From Magnolia sinica (taxonomy: Eukaryota > Streptophyta > Magnoliopsida > Magnoliales > Magnoliaceae): a stretch of DNA of 64,000 nt. Positions 34,026 to 46,559 of this stretch are shown piece after piece (the stretch's first letter is position 1; each line of letters opens with the position of its first letter). A program made the position numbers and the translations under genes. The stretch spans positions 27,944,501 to 28,008,500 of the forward strand of contig NC_080577.1 in NCBI RefSeq assembly GCF_029962835.1, written 5' to 3'. A model generated the notes under the pieces. The model was given only the letters and a program-made list of their open reading frames with translations. It was not told the DNA's origin and made no database searches.

Positions 34026-35015
34026 ATTATATAAGGTCCATATCCTAGTCTGTACTGTTCCGTAGACTCTTGCAATCCTTCCCGTCGAATTTCGGAAATC
34101 CACAACCTATAATCGATATTTGCGCGCAATCTTAAGTCGTATTCCGTAGATTTGAGTCGGCTCAATCCGAGAGTTGTAGGATTGCGACCGCACCGTTACC
34201 GCGGTTCCAACGCCATGTCTTGTATACCGATCCGATACCCTGGCCAGGAGATGTGGGCCCGTGTTCAGTTCAAGGAAAACACCACGCGTTTGCAATCCCA
34301 ATAGAATATCTACAACATGTCCCATCAATCAATCACTCAATCAATCAATCACCTTATGTCAAGTACAAGAGCAACCTCAAAGTCAACTCTCTCCCTCTCT
34401 CTCTCTTACACACCTATACATGTCAAGTATACCTATTACTTCACAACCATCACCTCCCTTACAACTACCATTTCTCTCTCTCTTTCTCAACACAAATTTC
34501 AAGCAAGCAAAGGAGTGCACGTCCAAGCATTTCCAAGGAGAGAAAGTGTGATGTGTGTGGCCCCCTTCCCATCCCAAGATCCATCATCCTAGCCATTCAT
34601 TTCTCATCACCCTCCATCAAAGTGAGACACAAGGAGATAGGCGTTTCATCGGACTAAGAAGATCGAACGGTGGGTGTTTCATAGGCCTAAATTTAATGCT
34701 TTGATGATGGGCCAAGTGGAGCCTACCGATTGATGGTATGGATCTCACTTTGGACCCTAGGTGTGGCCGATGGCCCACCTTAATTCTCTTGATCATTTTA
34801 TGATGGGGCCATTCTCCATGGACCCCATCATAATGTTTATTTTCCTTGCATGGATAGGGTCATCTAGACATTGCATTTCGGTGGAGAAAGGATCTTCACT
34901 GTTGATTTTGATCGGTGGGCCCATATGTAATGGGACCCACTTGATGTATATTGTAAATCATGGAACAGAGGGCCCATAGTGTCGGGGTCCCTCCATCACA
35001 CGTGTCCCCCTGTTT

Positions 35016-35046
<31 letters not shown>

Positions 35047-37677
35047 TTTCATCTTTTTGTGTGTGATGATGTGGCCATGTGGCCCACTCGGATGGACCCC
35101 ACCTTGATGTATGTCTTATCTACACCATCTAGCCATTTGGTGGCCCACCTTGAAAATGTGTTACATTCAAACCGTCCAGCGTCCAGGTACGCTAGACATG
35201 GACGTATAGTGAGGTGTGGGCTGACGGTGTGGTGTGCTGACTGAAAATAAAAATATTATCTTGGTTCAAAGCTTAGGGGTGGGCTGCTCATGCAGGCCCC
35301 ACCTTGATGTATGTGCTTAATCCACGCCGTCCATCTCATTCTCCAGCTCATTTTAGGCGTTGAGCTAAAATATGAGACCAATCAGATTTTTTGGCGGGCC
35401 ATAGCTCAGAAAATAGCAATTTTTACCGTTAAAATCCACTCTGATGTTTTCACACACCAAAATACATCGAATATTGGGCTCATTTAGACTATCTTGAGCT
35501 GTAGAATACAATGGTTGGGCTGGATTCTCCTGATACGGGCCCCACCTATGAAAAACTTTAAAAATACTATTTTTCAAAAATATATATATATATAATATGC
35601 AGCAGCAGGCGCTGCTGCTGTCGTCAGCAGTGTCCTGCCTGCTGCGCTGAGGACGGATGCGGGCAGGGATGGCGGGTCCCAGCGTGGGCCCCATCGTGAT
35701 GTGTGTTGACATCCACACCGTGCATTTTGATAGGGCCCTTAGGGCAGTGGGCCCCCTAAAAATCAACCGTACTAGGAGCTCAGGTGGCCCACACAGCAAG
35801 GAAACAGTAAGGATTGAACGTTTGCCATTGAAACCCTTGGGGTTTCACAGACGTCTTAGATCAATATGAAACTTGTTTTTTCCTTTTCATTCAGGTCCCT
35901 GTGACCTTATTAACAATTTGGATGGAAGGTAAACGTTATGGTGGGCCCCATGTGGGACCCACTTGTAAGAGGATTGGTCGGTGTACGCATACAGCAACAT
36001 AATAGCTGCTGTATTGATGTCCCAGCCATATGGGCCCCACGCATGAGGTATGTGTTATATCTATACCGTCCACCCACGTGGACTCTACCATGATATATGC
36101 TTTGTGCCAACCCACCATGATGCATGTGTTGCATCCAAGCCGTCCAACCATTTTGAAAGCTCATTTTAAGCCTTGAGACTAAAAATAAGACAGATCTAGG
36201 ATCAGGTGGACCACATTATAGAAAACAGTGAGTTTGAATGTCCACCATTAAAACCCTTAGGCTACAGGGTTTGGACTTATATGATATTTGTTTTCCCCTC
36301 TTGATCCTTATGACCTTATGATTAGATTAGTTGGGCAATAAACTTTATAGTGGGCCCTGTGATTTATTTAACCGTGGAAATTATGATCTCCGTTGCTATT
36401 TGTGGTATGGTCCAAATGATCCTTCAATATGATTCATTTTTGAGAATTTATAAGGCCCATTGTTGAGGCCCACCTTAATGTGTACAAGCCTGTTGTTGAG
36501 GCCCACCTTGATGTGTATAAGGCTCGTCCTTTGAGGGCCACCTTGATATATATATAAGGCCTATGTGATGTGGCCCATTTGATGTATTGGAGGCCCATGG
36601 GTCAAGGCACAATGGGATGTATATAAGGTCCATTGCGATGTGTAATTCCACCATGGTTTATGTAATGATGTTTATGGCAGGCCATGCCTTGGGAGCAATA
36701 ATGGTTTGATGTCCACATTGTAAGAATAATGTTGGTTAAATGTCCGCATTATAACTCTCCCTAAGGCCCATTGATAGGCCCATACTTGTTGTGTATAGGC
36801 CATATAGGCTCATCTTCATTGTGAGGATAGTTCATCACCTTATAACATGTTTAGTGTAACTCCATGATTCATGCCCATACGCATCATATGTATGCTTGAT
36901 ATGAGTAGTAACTGATCATAACATATGCCATTAAGCAGACTATTCATGGGACTCACTGATAGAAGTTACCCACATGAGCACGCGATACACGTAGGATTGT
37001 TGCATGACTGGACAGTGTGACTCATGCATCTCGCATATGTGTGAATGATCATTGTAAGCCCTAGCGACATCAGGGTCGTGGCCTCCACAGGCACATCGTG
37101 GATGGCCAGATGGGACACCGAAAATACTTGGTTCTAACACTGTGGGCACTTAGGATGTCCTTGGGTGAAAGTCTCAGAACCTCCGAGGCTAGGAGACGCC
37201 CCAACGTCTATACCGAGTAGATATATGAGCGCCCGAGTGCCGAATACCAGTAAGCCGCGTTTCCTACTATGTCGTGGTCGGTTGGGAGGGGGTGTGGCCT
37301 TATCCGCCTGAGTGAGGGGGTTGTAAGCTAGGCTGAGTTTGACCAGCTCGTAAATGAGTCTACTATCGACAAACCGGGTAGGTATTGGCAGACTACTGGT
37401 CAGGCGGATAGTGCGGTCTCTTCCACTCGCTGGGCTGTATGGCTAGGTAGGCGGCAGTCAGTGTGGAGTGTAATAGACTCCGGTGATTCCCCAGAGAGGA
37501 ACAATACTAATATGTGGACTTGATATGAGGACTGACATAAATTATGACACCTCGTCATCGTTGCACATGTGGGCGGGCGCACGTGGGCGGACGCTGATGT
37601 GGGACGGGGCTAAGGCCCGGGCGAGCTACCAGTGGTTGGTAAGCTACTGTGCTAGCAGGTTACTGAGCAGGAGTTGC
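34026..37677 (+). mobile_element. LTR-like sequence, probable Ty3/gypsy solo LTR, left part
   Basis: This DNA separates the two halves of the old copia element and continues at 48,572-49,503 after the Sirevirus is removed. Its right end (…gggtttggggcgtgata at 49,503) resembles the usual 3' end of plant Ty3/gypsy LTRs. There is no primer-binding site after it, so it would be a solo or 3' LTR. The left boundary is not resolved: I see no TG start with a matching 5-bp duplication, so 34,026 is only where copia similarity stops. The segment includes ct-rich tracts (34,385-34,500; 35,015-35,050) and several GGCCCACC-family copies. No coding sequence. Confidence 0.45.
34690..36470. mobile_element. 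Cluster of GGCCCACC-family MITE copies
   Basis: At least four partial or full copies. Starts are seen at about 34,770 ('tggcccaccttaattctc'), 35,087 ('atggaccccaccttgatg'), 35,297 ('ggccccaccttgatgtatg') and 35,684 ('gtgggccccatcgtgatg', the fullest, running to about 36,420). From 36,470 to 36,600 a short 'gttgaggcccaccttgatgtg' phrase repeats four times as a degenerate tandem. No clean duplications were found. Confidence 0.55.
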
Positions 37678-39671
37678 TGTAAGTGTTATAGTTTATATCC
37701 CTGTCTGTTGTCAAATTTGTGATGACAAAATCACTGTTATGTTATATATAACTTGCTTAAGTGAAGCTCTTTCAAGGATCAACATTCATGAACAAGCTAA
37801 GCTCACAACAAGCAAAGCTCTCAAGTACAAGGATCAATCTTGAATGAAAGAACTGCTCACAAGACAAGACTCAAGCTGCAAGACTTCAAGAAGAGTTCAA
37901 GGCAGTTTGTACACTTTCACGATTGAGCTACATCAAGGTTTGATCTACATCAAGACTTCAAGGCTCATACTTCAAGGTTTCTTGTTCCTAATGTTTCAAT
38001 GTCCATACTTCATGGTTGAGGTTTGATTGACCATAGGTTGACCTTAGAAGTAGGTCATTTTGGATACATAAGTCGAATGTTTATTTTACATGTGATTGGT
38101 CTATTCTTCGACTAGTCCTAGGCCTTCTTCGACTAGTCCTAGACTTGCTTCGACCAGTCTAAGAAATTCCTCGACCAGTCGTGAGTTTGTTACAAATTCT
38201 GGATAAAATCTGTTAGCCTTCGACTAGTCCAGGAATTTGTTATGAATTTTTAGAATTAGTCGACTGCTCTTCGACCAATCGTACAATCTTCGACTCGAAG
38301 TCGCGAAGATTTTCAGGACCTACTACCGGTCGTAGGTGACCTACGACGAGTCGTAGGTGACCTCGACCACTCGTAGAACGGTCGAGCATATCCCGCCGGA
38401 TTTTTCAAATATCTGTTAGTGCTTCGACTAGTCGAAGAGCACTCTAGACGAGTCGAAGACCCGATCTTCTTACTTATAAATAGTGCACGAATCTCAGAAG
38501 AAATCATCGATTTAATTATAGTATTCAAGCCAATCTTCGTCGAACTTCTGAGAGATAATTCTGTGCTCCATCTAAGCTAAGTGTGCTTATTTAATATTCT
38601 CTTTCCTTAGCTTTATTTAATTGATTTTGTTTCTGCTATTCCAATCTGATTTGATAAGAGGAATTGTTATTCCCTTTCTTTGGAATCAAAATCAATTAAG
38701 GCAAGCCCTATTTGGTTTAATTTAAAATCTATTAGAATTAGAACTATTGTAATCAAGTACTGGACATTGAACTTGGACATTCAATCATCTACTTTGATTT
38801 GGTTCTACGGGGTTGCTACAACGAAGGAGATATTCAGGTGTTTTACATATTGTAAATTCCTTTCTATTATTTTGGTTTCTTTCAAGATTTGCCAGAAAAA
38901 TCTTGTTATATTGGTTATCTGAGGAAAGCCAGGAAAACTCAGAAGTGGGGTTTTTTTTTAATTGTGTAACCTCACATACAAAGACACAATTGTAAGGGTT
39001 TTGGGTGAACCTGGGAAAACCTATTTTTAGTGAACGCTAATATCCCCTGTGTGAGGATAGTAGGAGTGGAGTAGCATTTTGTGTGGCTGTTGTATAACAG
39101 TTGGTGAACGCACAGGCGAACCACTATAAACCCTTGTGTTGTGGTTGATTGTTTTATTCTTCTAATTTTTAATTATTCTTTTATGGGATGTATGTATGGT
39201 GGTGAATGTTGTAATCATTTAATTCAAGCATTGTGAGAATGTTGTAATAGTTTAGAATTTATTTTCTGCTATTCCTTTATCGCTTGATATTCAATTTCAT
39301 TTGAAAGTTGTTCTAGCAAGGTTGCCCTGCCATTTTTATGGTGTATGGCTGTCCCTAGAACAATACATTTTTAATTACAAGTTATTTCAATTCAGTTTAT
39401 ATTTATTATTCTATTCCTCTTCGGTTTAAGACTTGATACAAAGATCTTTCTAGAAATAAGGTTGTCCTACCATAAACTCTGTTTTTGGTGTAAGGTTGTC
39501 CTTAGAACAACGTTTGTATCAACCTCTCAAGATCTGAATTTTAAGGTTATTTTAATTTACCGCACTGTGATTTACTTTGGCTATCATTCTCTTTTTATTT
39601 TCGCTGTTATTAGTTTTATTTGGCATTGTCCTATTCACCCCCCCTCTAGGACATATAGCTTGGCTTTTTCA
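37678..39671 (+). repeat. 5' LTR of the Sirevirus-like element
   Basis: Starts TGTAAGTGTTATAG and ends CTTTTTCA. A TATA box TATAAATAG lies at 38,475-38,483. Upstream of it (38,097-38,470) is a dense cluster of short palindromic motifs of the form TTCGACTAGTC and CGACNNGTCGTAGG, the enhancer-like region. The equivalent cluster is in the 3' LTR. Confidence 0.93.
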
Positions 39672-39673
39672 AG

Positions 39674-39685
39674 TGGTATCAGAGC
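39674..39685 (+). other. Primer-binding site, initiator tRNA-Met
   Basis: TGGTATCAGAGC, complementary to the 3' end of plant initiator tRNA-Met, two bases after the 5' LTR. This is the standard minus-strand primer site of Ty1/copia elements. Confidence 0.93.
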
Positions 39686-39746
39686 CTAATAGCTCTTCTT
39701 TTATTCTTGAATTTATTTCCTAAGCTAACGATTTAAGCTATTTAAG

Positions 39747-42700
39747 ATGTCAAATTTTGATAGCCTTTCAGTCACAAGGCCTCCACCCTTTGATGGCTCC
39801 AACTATGCCTATTGGAAAGCCAGAATGAGGATCTTCCTTAAATCAATGGATGAAAATGTGTGGCAAGCTACAGTGACTGAATGGAATCCTCCTATCATGG
39901 AAGTTACTGGGGTTGATGGTTCAAAATCAATGAAAGTAACACCATATTACCAATGGACCACTCTTCAGAAAAGTGAGAGTAGTGCAAATGCTAAAGCACT
40001 AAATGCAATTTCTTGCGCATTATCACCGGATGAGTTCAAAAGAATCATTTCCTGTGATACTGCAAAGCAAGCTTAGGATATATTAGAAATGACACACGAG
40101 GGTACTACAATTATCAAAAAATCTGAAGTCCAACTCCTCACAACCAGATTTGAAGAAATTCATATGGAGGAAAATGAAAAGTTTATGGACTTTTACACTA
40201 GATTGAATGACATTATAAACTCGATGTGGGGTCTTGGCGATAAAATCCCAGAAAGTAAAGTATGTGCAAAAATACTACTCTCACTTCCTGAACGGTTCAA
40301 TTCTAAAGTAACCGCGATCCAGGAACTTTGTGATACGGATAATATGAGGGTAGAAGAACTAGTTGGTTCTCTACAAACCTACGAGTTAAACTTTAAAGCT
40401 CCTAAAGGTAAATCTATCGCACTAAAATCTTCTAAATGTAATTCAGAAGAAAATTCTGATTCAGAAGATGATATGGCTCTTTTAGCTAAAAAATTTTACA
40501 AAATTTTCAAAAGCAAGAAAAGGGTTGATTTTCAAAATTCAAATGATAAAAAGAAATTTAGACCCAAATCTAGAAAATCTTTGAAAGATAGTCAATGTTA
40601 CAACTGTCAAGAATATGAGCACTTAGCAAATAGATGTCCAAAAAGGGACAAACCCAAGAAGAAGGGTATGTTGGCTACATGGGATGAATCATCTGATTCT
40701 GAAGGTACTTCTGAATCAGAAGATTCTGAAACAGAGTCGGGCAATGAGGTCAAAGCTCTTATGACTCTAGCCAAATTCACATTTTCAGATAATGACTCTA
40801 CAAGTAAAGAAAATCTGAATAGTGAATGTGAAAATGAAGATGATCTTCAAGACGCTTACAATGCCCTATATAAGGAAAGTTGTAAAAATGCTGTCAAACT
40901 TAAACTTCAAAAAGAAAAGTTTTCTAAACTCAAAAATTGTTTTGATTCACTTGTCTTAGAAAAATCACAAATTTCAGATTGTTTTGAAAAATCAAAATGT
41001 GATTTGAAATTCAAAAACTCACTAATTGTTGATTTAAAATCTGAAATTGACAAACTTAAAATTGAAGTATCTTCTCTTCTGAGTCTAAAGGACACATGGA
41101 AATATACCCAAGGTGATCCAAAGTTAGAAAAACTGTTATCCGGATCTAGAAAATGTGGTGATCGATCCGGGTTGGGCTATGATAAAAATTTATCTCCTAA
41201 ACAAATGTATACTCCTCCTATGTTTGTTAAAGGAGAGTCCTCAAACTCAAAAGGAAAAAATACTTATCAAGATTTTTCTAAAAATTCAAAAACTTTTCAA
41301 AAACCTAGAAACAGCCATGTCAACTTTAATCAAAAACGAAATCCACTAGCTGAAAAGATAGTTGATTTACTCAAGGAGCTCTTAAAATCTAACTCTATAG
41401 GTCATTCCTACAAATATACACAAAAGAAGACCAACTATGTTTCTAAACCCAAAACTGTTATGAAATGGGTTCCTAAAGTCACCTGCTTGGTTGCTCACAC
41501 TGCTTTCAAAGCAACAAGTCATTCAAAGTGGTACCTAGACAGTGGATGCTCCAAGCATATGACAGGTGACAAAGCTTTATTCACCGATCTGAAAGATATG
41601 ACTGATGGTTCAGTCACATTTGGTGATGGTAGCAACTGCAAGATTATAGGCCAAGGTATGGTTCAACTTTTTAATCTTCCGGTGTTTAAAAATGTTTTAT
41701 ACGTTGAAGGCCTAAAGCACAACTTGCTTAGTATATCACAAATATGTGATAATAACCATAATGTTCGGTTTTCTAATCAAAGCTGTGAAATACTAAACAA
41801 TAAGGGTTCTGTAATATTAACTAGACGTAGAACGTCTGAAAATTGCTATATTATTAGTGAATCCAGCTCATCTAATCAAACATGTTACATGGTCCATACA
41901 AACGAGATTGATTTATGGTACAAACGTCTTGGACATGTACATTATCGAAATTTATATCGATTGAGCAAACGAGAACTTGTAAGAGGTTTACCCAAACTTC
42001 AGAAATTAGATAAAATATGTGGTGAGTGCCAGATAGGCAAACAAACAAAGAACTCACACAAAAAGGTGAATTCAAATACCACATCAAGACCACTCGAACT
42101 TCTCCACATGGATCTGATAGGACCTACCAGAACAGAAAGTCGTGGTGGTAAAAAGTATATCCTGGTAATAGTTGATGACTTTACCAGATATACGTGGGTA
42201 GTCTTCTTAAGGGACAAATCTGAAACCCTTGAAGAAGTAAGAAAAGTTCTCAAAAGGATTCAAACTGAAAAATCTTCTCAAATCAGTAAAATTCGTAGTG
42301 ATCATGGATCTGAATTTGAGAATAACAATTTTGAGAAGTTCTGTACCGACCAAGGAATATTACATGAATTCTCTACTCCCAAAACTCCACAACAAAATGG
42401 AATTGTTGAAAGAAAGAATAGGGTGCTTCAAGAAATGGCTAATGTCATGTTGAATAGCATGAAGCTCTCTAAAAATCTTTGGGCTGAAGCAGTTAACACA
42501 GCTTGTTATATTATTAACCGAGTCTACACTAGCAAAGATAAAAATAAAACGGCTTACGAATTGTGGTTCAATAAAAAGCCTACTGTTAAATACTTTCGAG
42601 TTTTTGGCAGCAAGTGCTATATTTTACGTGATCGTGAAAATTTGAGAAAATTCGATACAAAGAGTGATGAAGGGGTCTTTTTAGGATATTCCTTAAACAG

Positions 42701-44501
42701 TCGAGCTTATAGGGTCCTAAACAAAAGGACTGGTGTGATTCAAGAATCCATTAATGTTGTCATTGATGATCATTTAAACACACCAATTTCTAATTCAGAT
42801 AATGATGAAGTACTAATCATTGATAAACCCGATACTTCATCGAATCAGACTGATTCTGAGTTGAGGACTATTAAAGATCATCCAACCACTCAAATTCTTG
42901 GAAACCCTCTCACCGGTGTTCGCACCCATAGACAACTTGAGGATATATGTAATTATGTATGTTTTACATCCCAAATTGAACCATCTAACGTAAAAGAAGC
43001 TCTGGCTGATGAGAACTGGATTGTTGCGATGCAAGATGAACTCAACCAATTCGTAAGAAATGATGTTTGGTATCTCGTACCAAGACCTAAAGATAAACAC
43101 ATCATTGGAACAAAATAGATTTTCAAAAATAAGTCTGACGAATGTGGAAATATAATTAGAAACAAGGCTAGACTGGTGGTACAAGGTTATACTCAAATTG
43201 AAGGGATTGATTTCGATGAAACCTTTGCACCAGTAGCACGTCTTGAATCTATCAGACTATTTATATCCATTGCATGTTTTAGAAAGATAAAGATCTATCA
43301 GATGGATATGAAAAGTGCTTTTCTAAATGGCGATTTACATGAAGAAGTCTATGTTGAATAGCCAATGGGTTTTGAAGATTCCAAAATACTCTGATCATGT
43401 ATATCGGCTTAAAAAGGCACTTTATGGATTAAAACAAGCACCTAGGGCATGGTATGAGAAACTAACGAAATTTCTTTTAAGTCATAATTTTCAAATGGGA
43501 TCTGTTGATAAAACTCTATTTGTTAAGAAACATAATGATCATATCTTAATGGTGCAGATTTATGTTGATGATATTATTTATGGATCAACTTGTACTGACT
43601 TGACTACTGAGTTTGCAGATTTGATGAAATCACAGTTCGAAATGAGCATGGTTGGGGAATTGACTTATTTCCTTTGATTGCAAGTAAAGCAACAACCTGA
43701 AGGAATATTCATTTCTCAATCTAAGTATGCCTTGAATCTAAGCAAGAGATTTGGATTTGAGAATGGCAAGAATTTCGATACTCCTATGAGTACTACCCTG
43801 AAACTATCAAAAGACTCTAATGGTAAAAATGTTGACTCAAAACTTTATCGGAGTATGATTGGTTGTTATATTTAACTACTAGTAGACCTGATATTTCACT
43901 AAATGTTGGTATTTGCACAAGATATCAATCTGATCCAAAAGAATCTCACTTGATTGCAGTCAAGCGAATTATTAGATATGTCGCAAGTACTGTAAATCTT
44001 GGTCTCTGGTATCCTCATGAAACCAATGTCCAATTAGCTGGGTACTCAGATGCTGACTGGATTGGTAATCTAGATGATAGAAAATCAACCAGTGGTGGTT
44101 GTTTTTTTATTGGAAATTGTCTAGTTTCCTGGTTTAGTAAGAAACAAAATTCTATATCACTTTCAACAGCTGAAGCTGAGTATATCGCAGCTGGTAATGC
44201 ATGTACACAGCTTGTTTGGATGCAACGAATGCTAAGTGATTATGGAATTAAACAGGATTCTATGTTATTACATTGTGATAATTCCAGTGCGATAAATATT
44301 TCAAAAAATCCTATTCAGTATTCTCGTACTAAGCATATTGACATTAGATTTCATTATATAAGGGAATTAGTAGAAGAAAAAGTTATATCTCTAGAATATA
44401 TTCCTACTGAAGATCAACGTGCTGATATTTTCACAAAACCTCTTGATAAAAGCAGGTTCAAAAAGATGAAATTTGATCTTGGCATGTGCTTTTTAAATTG
44501 A
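39747..44501 (+). pseudogene. Sirevirus gag-pol polyprotein, broken by four stops-in-frame and two frameshifts/indels
   Basis: Gag-pol would make the capsid, protease, integrase and reverse transcriptase/RNase H. Order seen: N-terminal gag from ATG 39,747; CX2CX4HX4C zinc knuckle at codons 170-183 of the main frame that opens at 40,089; a Ser/Glu-rich then Lys/Asp/Leu coiled-coil-like stretch; protease DSG at codons 484-486; integrase with GHVH and CGEC zinc ligands and a catalytic D675-D738-E774 triad (DD35E); RT with YVDD at 43,561; RNase H with DADW and AEAEY, ending at the stop before 44,501. Breaks: in-frame TAG at 40,074, TAG at 43,116, TAG at 43,359, TGA at 43,675; one-base shift at about 43,384-43,390; a further shift at about 43,860-43,866. 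All frames between breaks are otherwise well preserved, so the damage is recent. Confidence 0.9.
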
Positions 44502-44598
44502 TAATTTATGCCTTCTTGTATAATATTGTATATATTTGCTAGATTGAATTCTAATTTTTGTTTAAATTGCAAGAAAATTGAATTTTTTGGGGTTTATT

Positions 44599-44668
44599 CG
44601 ACCAGTCGTGAGTATACACGACCAGTCGTACTACGACCGGTCATAGATACCCACGACCAGTCGTGGAA
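44599..44668. repeat. Internal copy of the CGACCAGTCG palindromic motif cluster
   Basis: Four near-palindromes of the form ACGACCAGTCGT or ACGACCGGTCATA lie between pol and the extra ORF. They match the motif type in the LTRs. The motif is thus not confined to the LTRs. Confidence 0.8.
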
Positions 44669-44922
44669 CATGGGTTTCTCTTCAAATTGGGGATTTTTCA
44701 CTTTCTTCCTCATTTCTTCTTTCTTCTCCTTAGAGCCGAGCTTCGACTTGTCGAACCCATCCTTCAAGTTCTTCAAGGTTAGTGTTCCAAATCACTTTTT
44801 CTTGCAGATTTGTGTCTAGATTGCTTCCTTTTCAAGCTTGAAGCTTTCTATTTTGGATTTCATTGAGATTTGGGGTTTAGATTTTGAAAAATCTGTTTTG
44901 AGCAAACCCACTTCTCAATCCT

Positions 44923-46098
44923 TTGCAACTTCTTTATTCCTTGAAATCCTTGTTGCAAATAGCTTATAGAGGTAGAAAAACTACTTCCTGTGGTCCTTCT
45001 TCTTCCTCCAGATCGACCGCTATCTCTAAACGTCATCTTCTTGTTCCCAATGATGATCCATCATATGTTAGGGACATTAGATCACGTAATGTTATTGTTG
45101 AACATCTTGTTGATGTTAATCATATTGCACCTTTTGACATCCTTCCTCTGCTTGAAGCTGTAGGTTGGGTTAACTTATTAAATTGGGGTGGGCCTGCATA
45201 CCGGTCCATTGCCCAATCCATGTTTACATGTATTAGTGCTTTCTCACAGGATAATTTAACTTTTCAAATTTCTACTAGAGAAGGGCCATTTGACGTTGAT
45301 CGTCATTTAATTTCAGCCCTTATGGAAATTCCTGTGAATGATGAGGGTATTCCTATCCATAATTTAACCGATAAACCCTCAATGGCTGAAAAACGCATGC
45401 TCACTAGAGACTTGTGCAATATGGATGTTCAATGGACTCAAAAAGGGAATGCGCTCCCCGCGAGGTATTTGTTACCCAAATACAGAATTCTCCACAGAAT
45501 CTTTATGTCTAATCTGTATCCTCGTTCGGGTAATAAATCAGACTTGACTTCGTTTATGGTTCGTGTTATCCATGCTATCTCAAATGGTACTCAGATTTAT
45601 TTGCCATCCTTAATCTGTCATTTCATTATTCAGTTTTGACTCCATCCTGGTCATAGTGACATTCCTTTTGCCTATTTTATGACTGTATTGGCTACTCATA
45701 TGTTAGTCGATATGCTTGTTGATGAGGCACCTATCCATCATCTGATCTTCAACAATACAAATATCAATAAGATGAAGTTGGATCTGCTTCCTGAACAAGG
45801 TGGTGGTGGTGGTGGTGGTCCTGAAGAAGCTGGTGTTGACATTAATATGGATGACATTTTTGAGGAACTGGATTCTGACTCAGCAAATGATCCAGATTTT
45901 GTACCATCTGATGTTGATGCACGTCTGAGTGCATTAGAGGGTAAAGTTGAGGATATTAATGTTAAGTTGGAAAACATGTCTGTTGCTCATGATTTACAAT
46001 TCAAGTACATGCGCAAATATCTTAGGCGCTTGAACAAAGGCATGCACCAACTTGATCCTTCTATTCTTGCTCCGTCATCAAGTTCTAGTTCTGACTAG
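44923..46098 (+). pseudogene. Extra ORF at envelope position, one in-frame stop
   Basis: One reading frame runs from about 44,923 to the TAG at 46,096-46,098 with a single TGA at 45,637-45,639. There is no ATG at the beginning of the frame, so it may need splicing from the short upstream exon-like frame (ATG at 44,670) or is truncated. The central part (about 45,050-45,640) resembles the 'putative plant transposon protein' domain common in plant LTR elements, by the shape of LPARYLLPKYRI, NLYPRSG and IYLPSLICHFI. The C-terminal part has a glycine run (seven Gly at about 45,800), an acidic stretch, a coiled-coil-like segment (about 45,925-46,040) and a serine-rich tail. No membrane segment typical of an envelope glycoprotein was seen, so 'envelope-like' describes position only. 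Function unknown. Confidence 0.65.
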
Positions 46099-46321
46099 TT
46101 TTTATGAGACTTCTGGTCTGTAATAACTTTATTACTTAGCACTTGTTTGCTTGAGTTTGAGTTAAATTTTATGCTGGATATTTGTTCTTGATGTAATATT
46201 TATGCTGGATATATGTGATGCTATCTTGAGTATCTCTATGACTCTTTTGCTATACTCTCTTACTTCCTCATGTTTCCTCTCATGACTTCCTTTATTTAGT
46301 TCTCTTTTGTCATATTGTGAC

Positions 46322-46336
46322 AAAAAGGGGGAGAAT
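46322..46336 (+). other. Internal purine tract
   Basis: AAAAAGGGGGAGAAT downstream of the extra ORF, with two similar G-rich purine tracts at 46,386-46,400 and 46,402-46,412. Multiple purine tracts before the 3' LTR have been described for Sireviruses. Which one primes plus-strand synthesis cannot be decided from sequence. Confidence 0.6.
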
Positions 46337-46550
46337 GGTTTGTTCTTAATGTGATTATGAGAGGAGTAGCATTGGTTATGTTACTCAGGGGGAGTGGGGA
46401 GTCAAGGGGAGTATATGTTTGATCTTGAGTATATGTTTGAACTGGTTGAAACTGGTTGAATGTTGAATATTGAATATTGATTTGCAGCTATTAACCGGTT
46501 GTTTTACTCTTGTTTATCTTGATTATGTGTTTTGTCACTAATTTGACAAC

Positions 46551-46559
46551 AGGGGAGAT
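46551..46559 (+). other. Polypurine tract next to the 3' LTR
   Basis: AGGGGAGAT immediately before the TG of the 3' LTR, the position expected for the plus-strand primer. Confidence 0.8.

Noticed and set aside
43116..43361. Stop codons in the Sirevirus frame considered as programmed readthrough sites
   Set aside because: There are several stops of different type plus frameshifts at positions inside conserved RT blocks, which fits decay rather than regulated readthrough.
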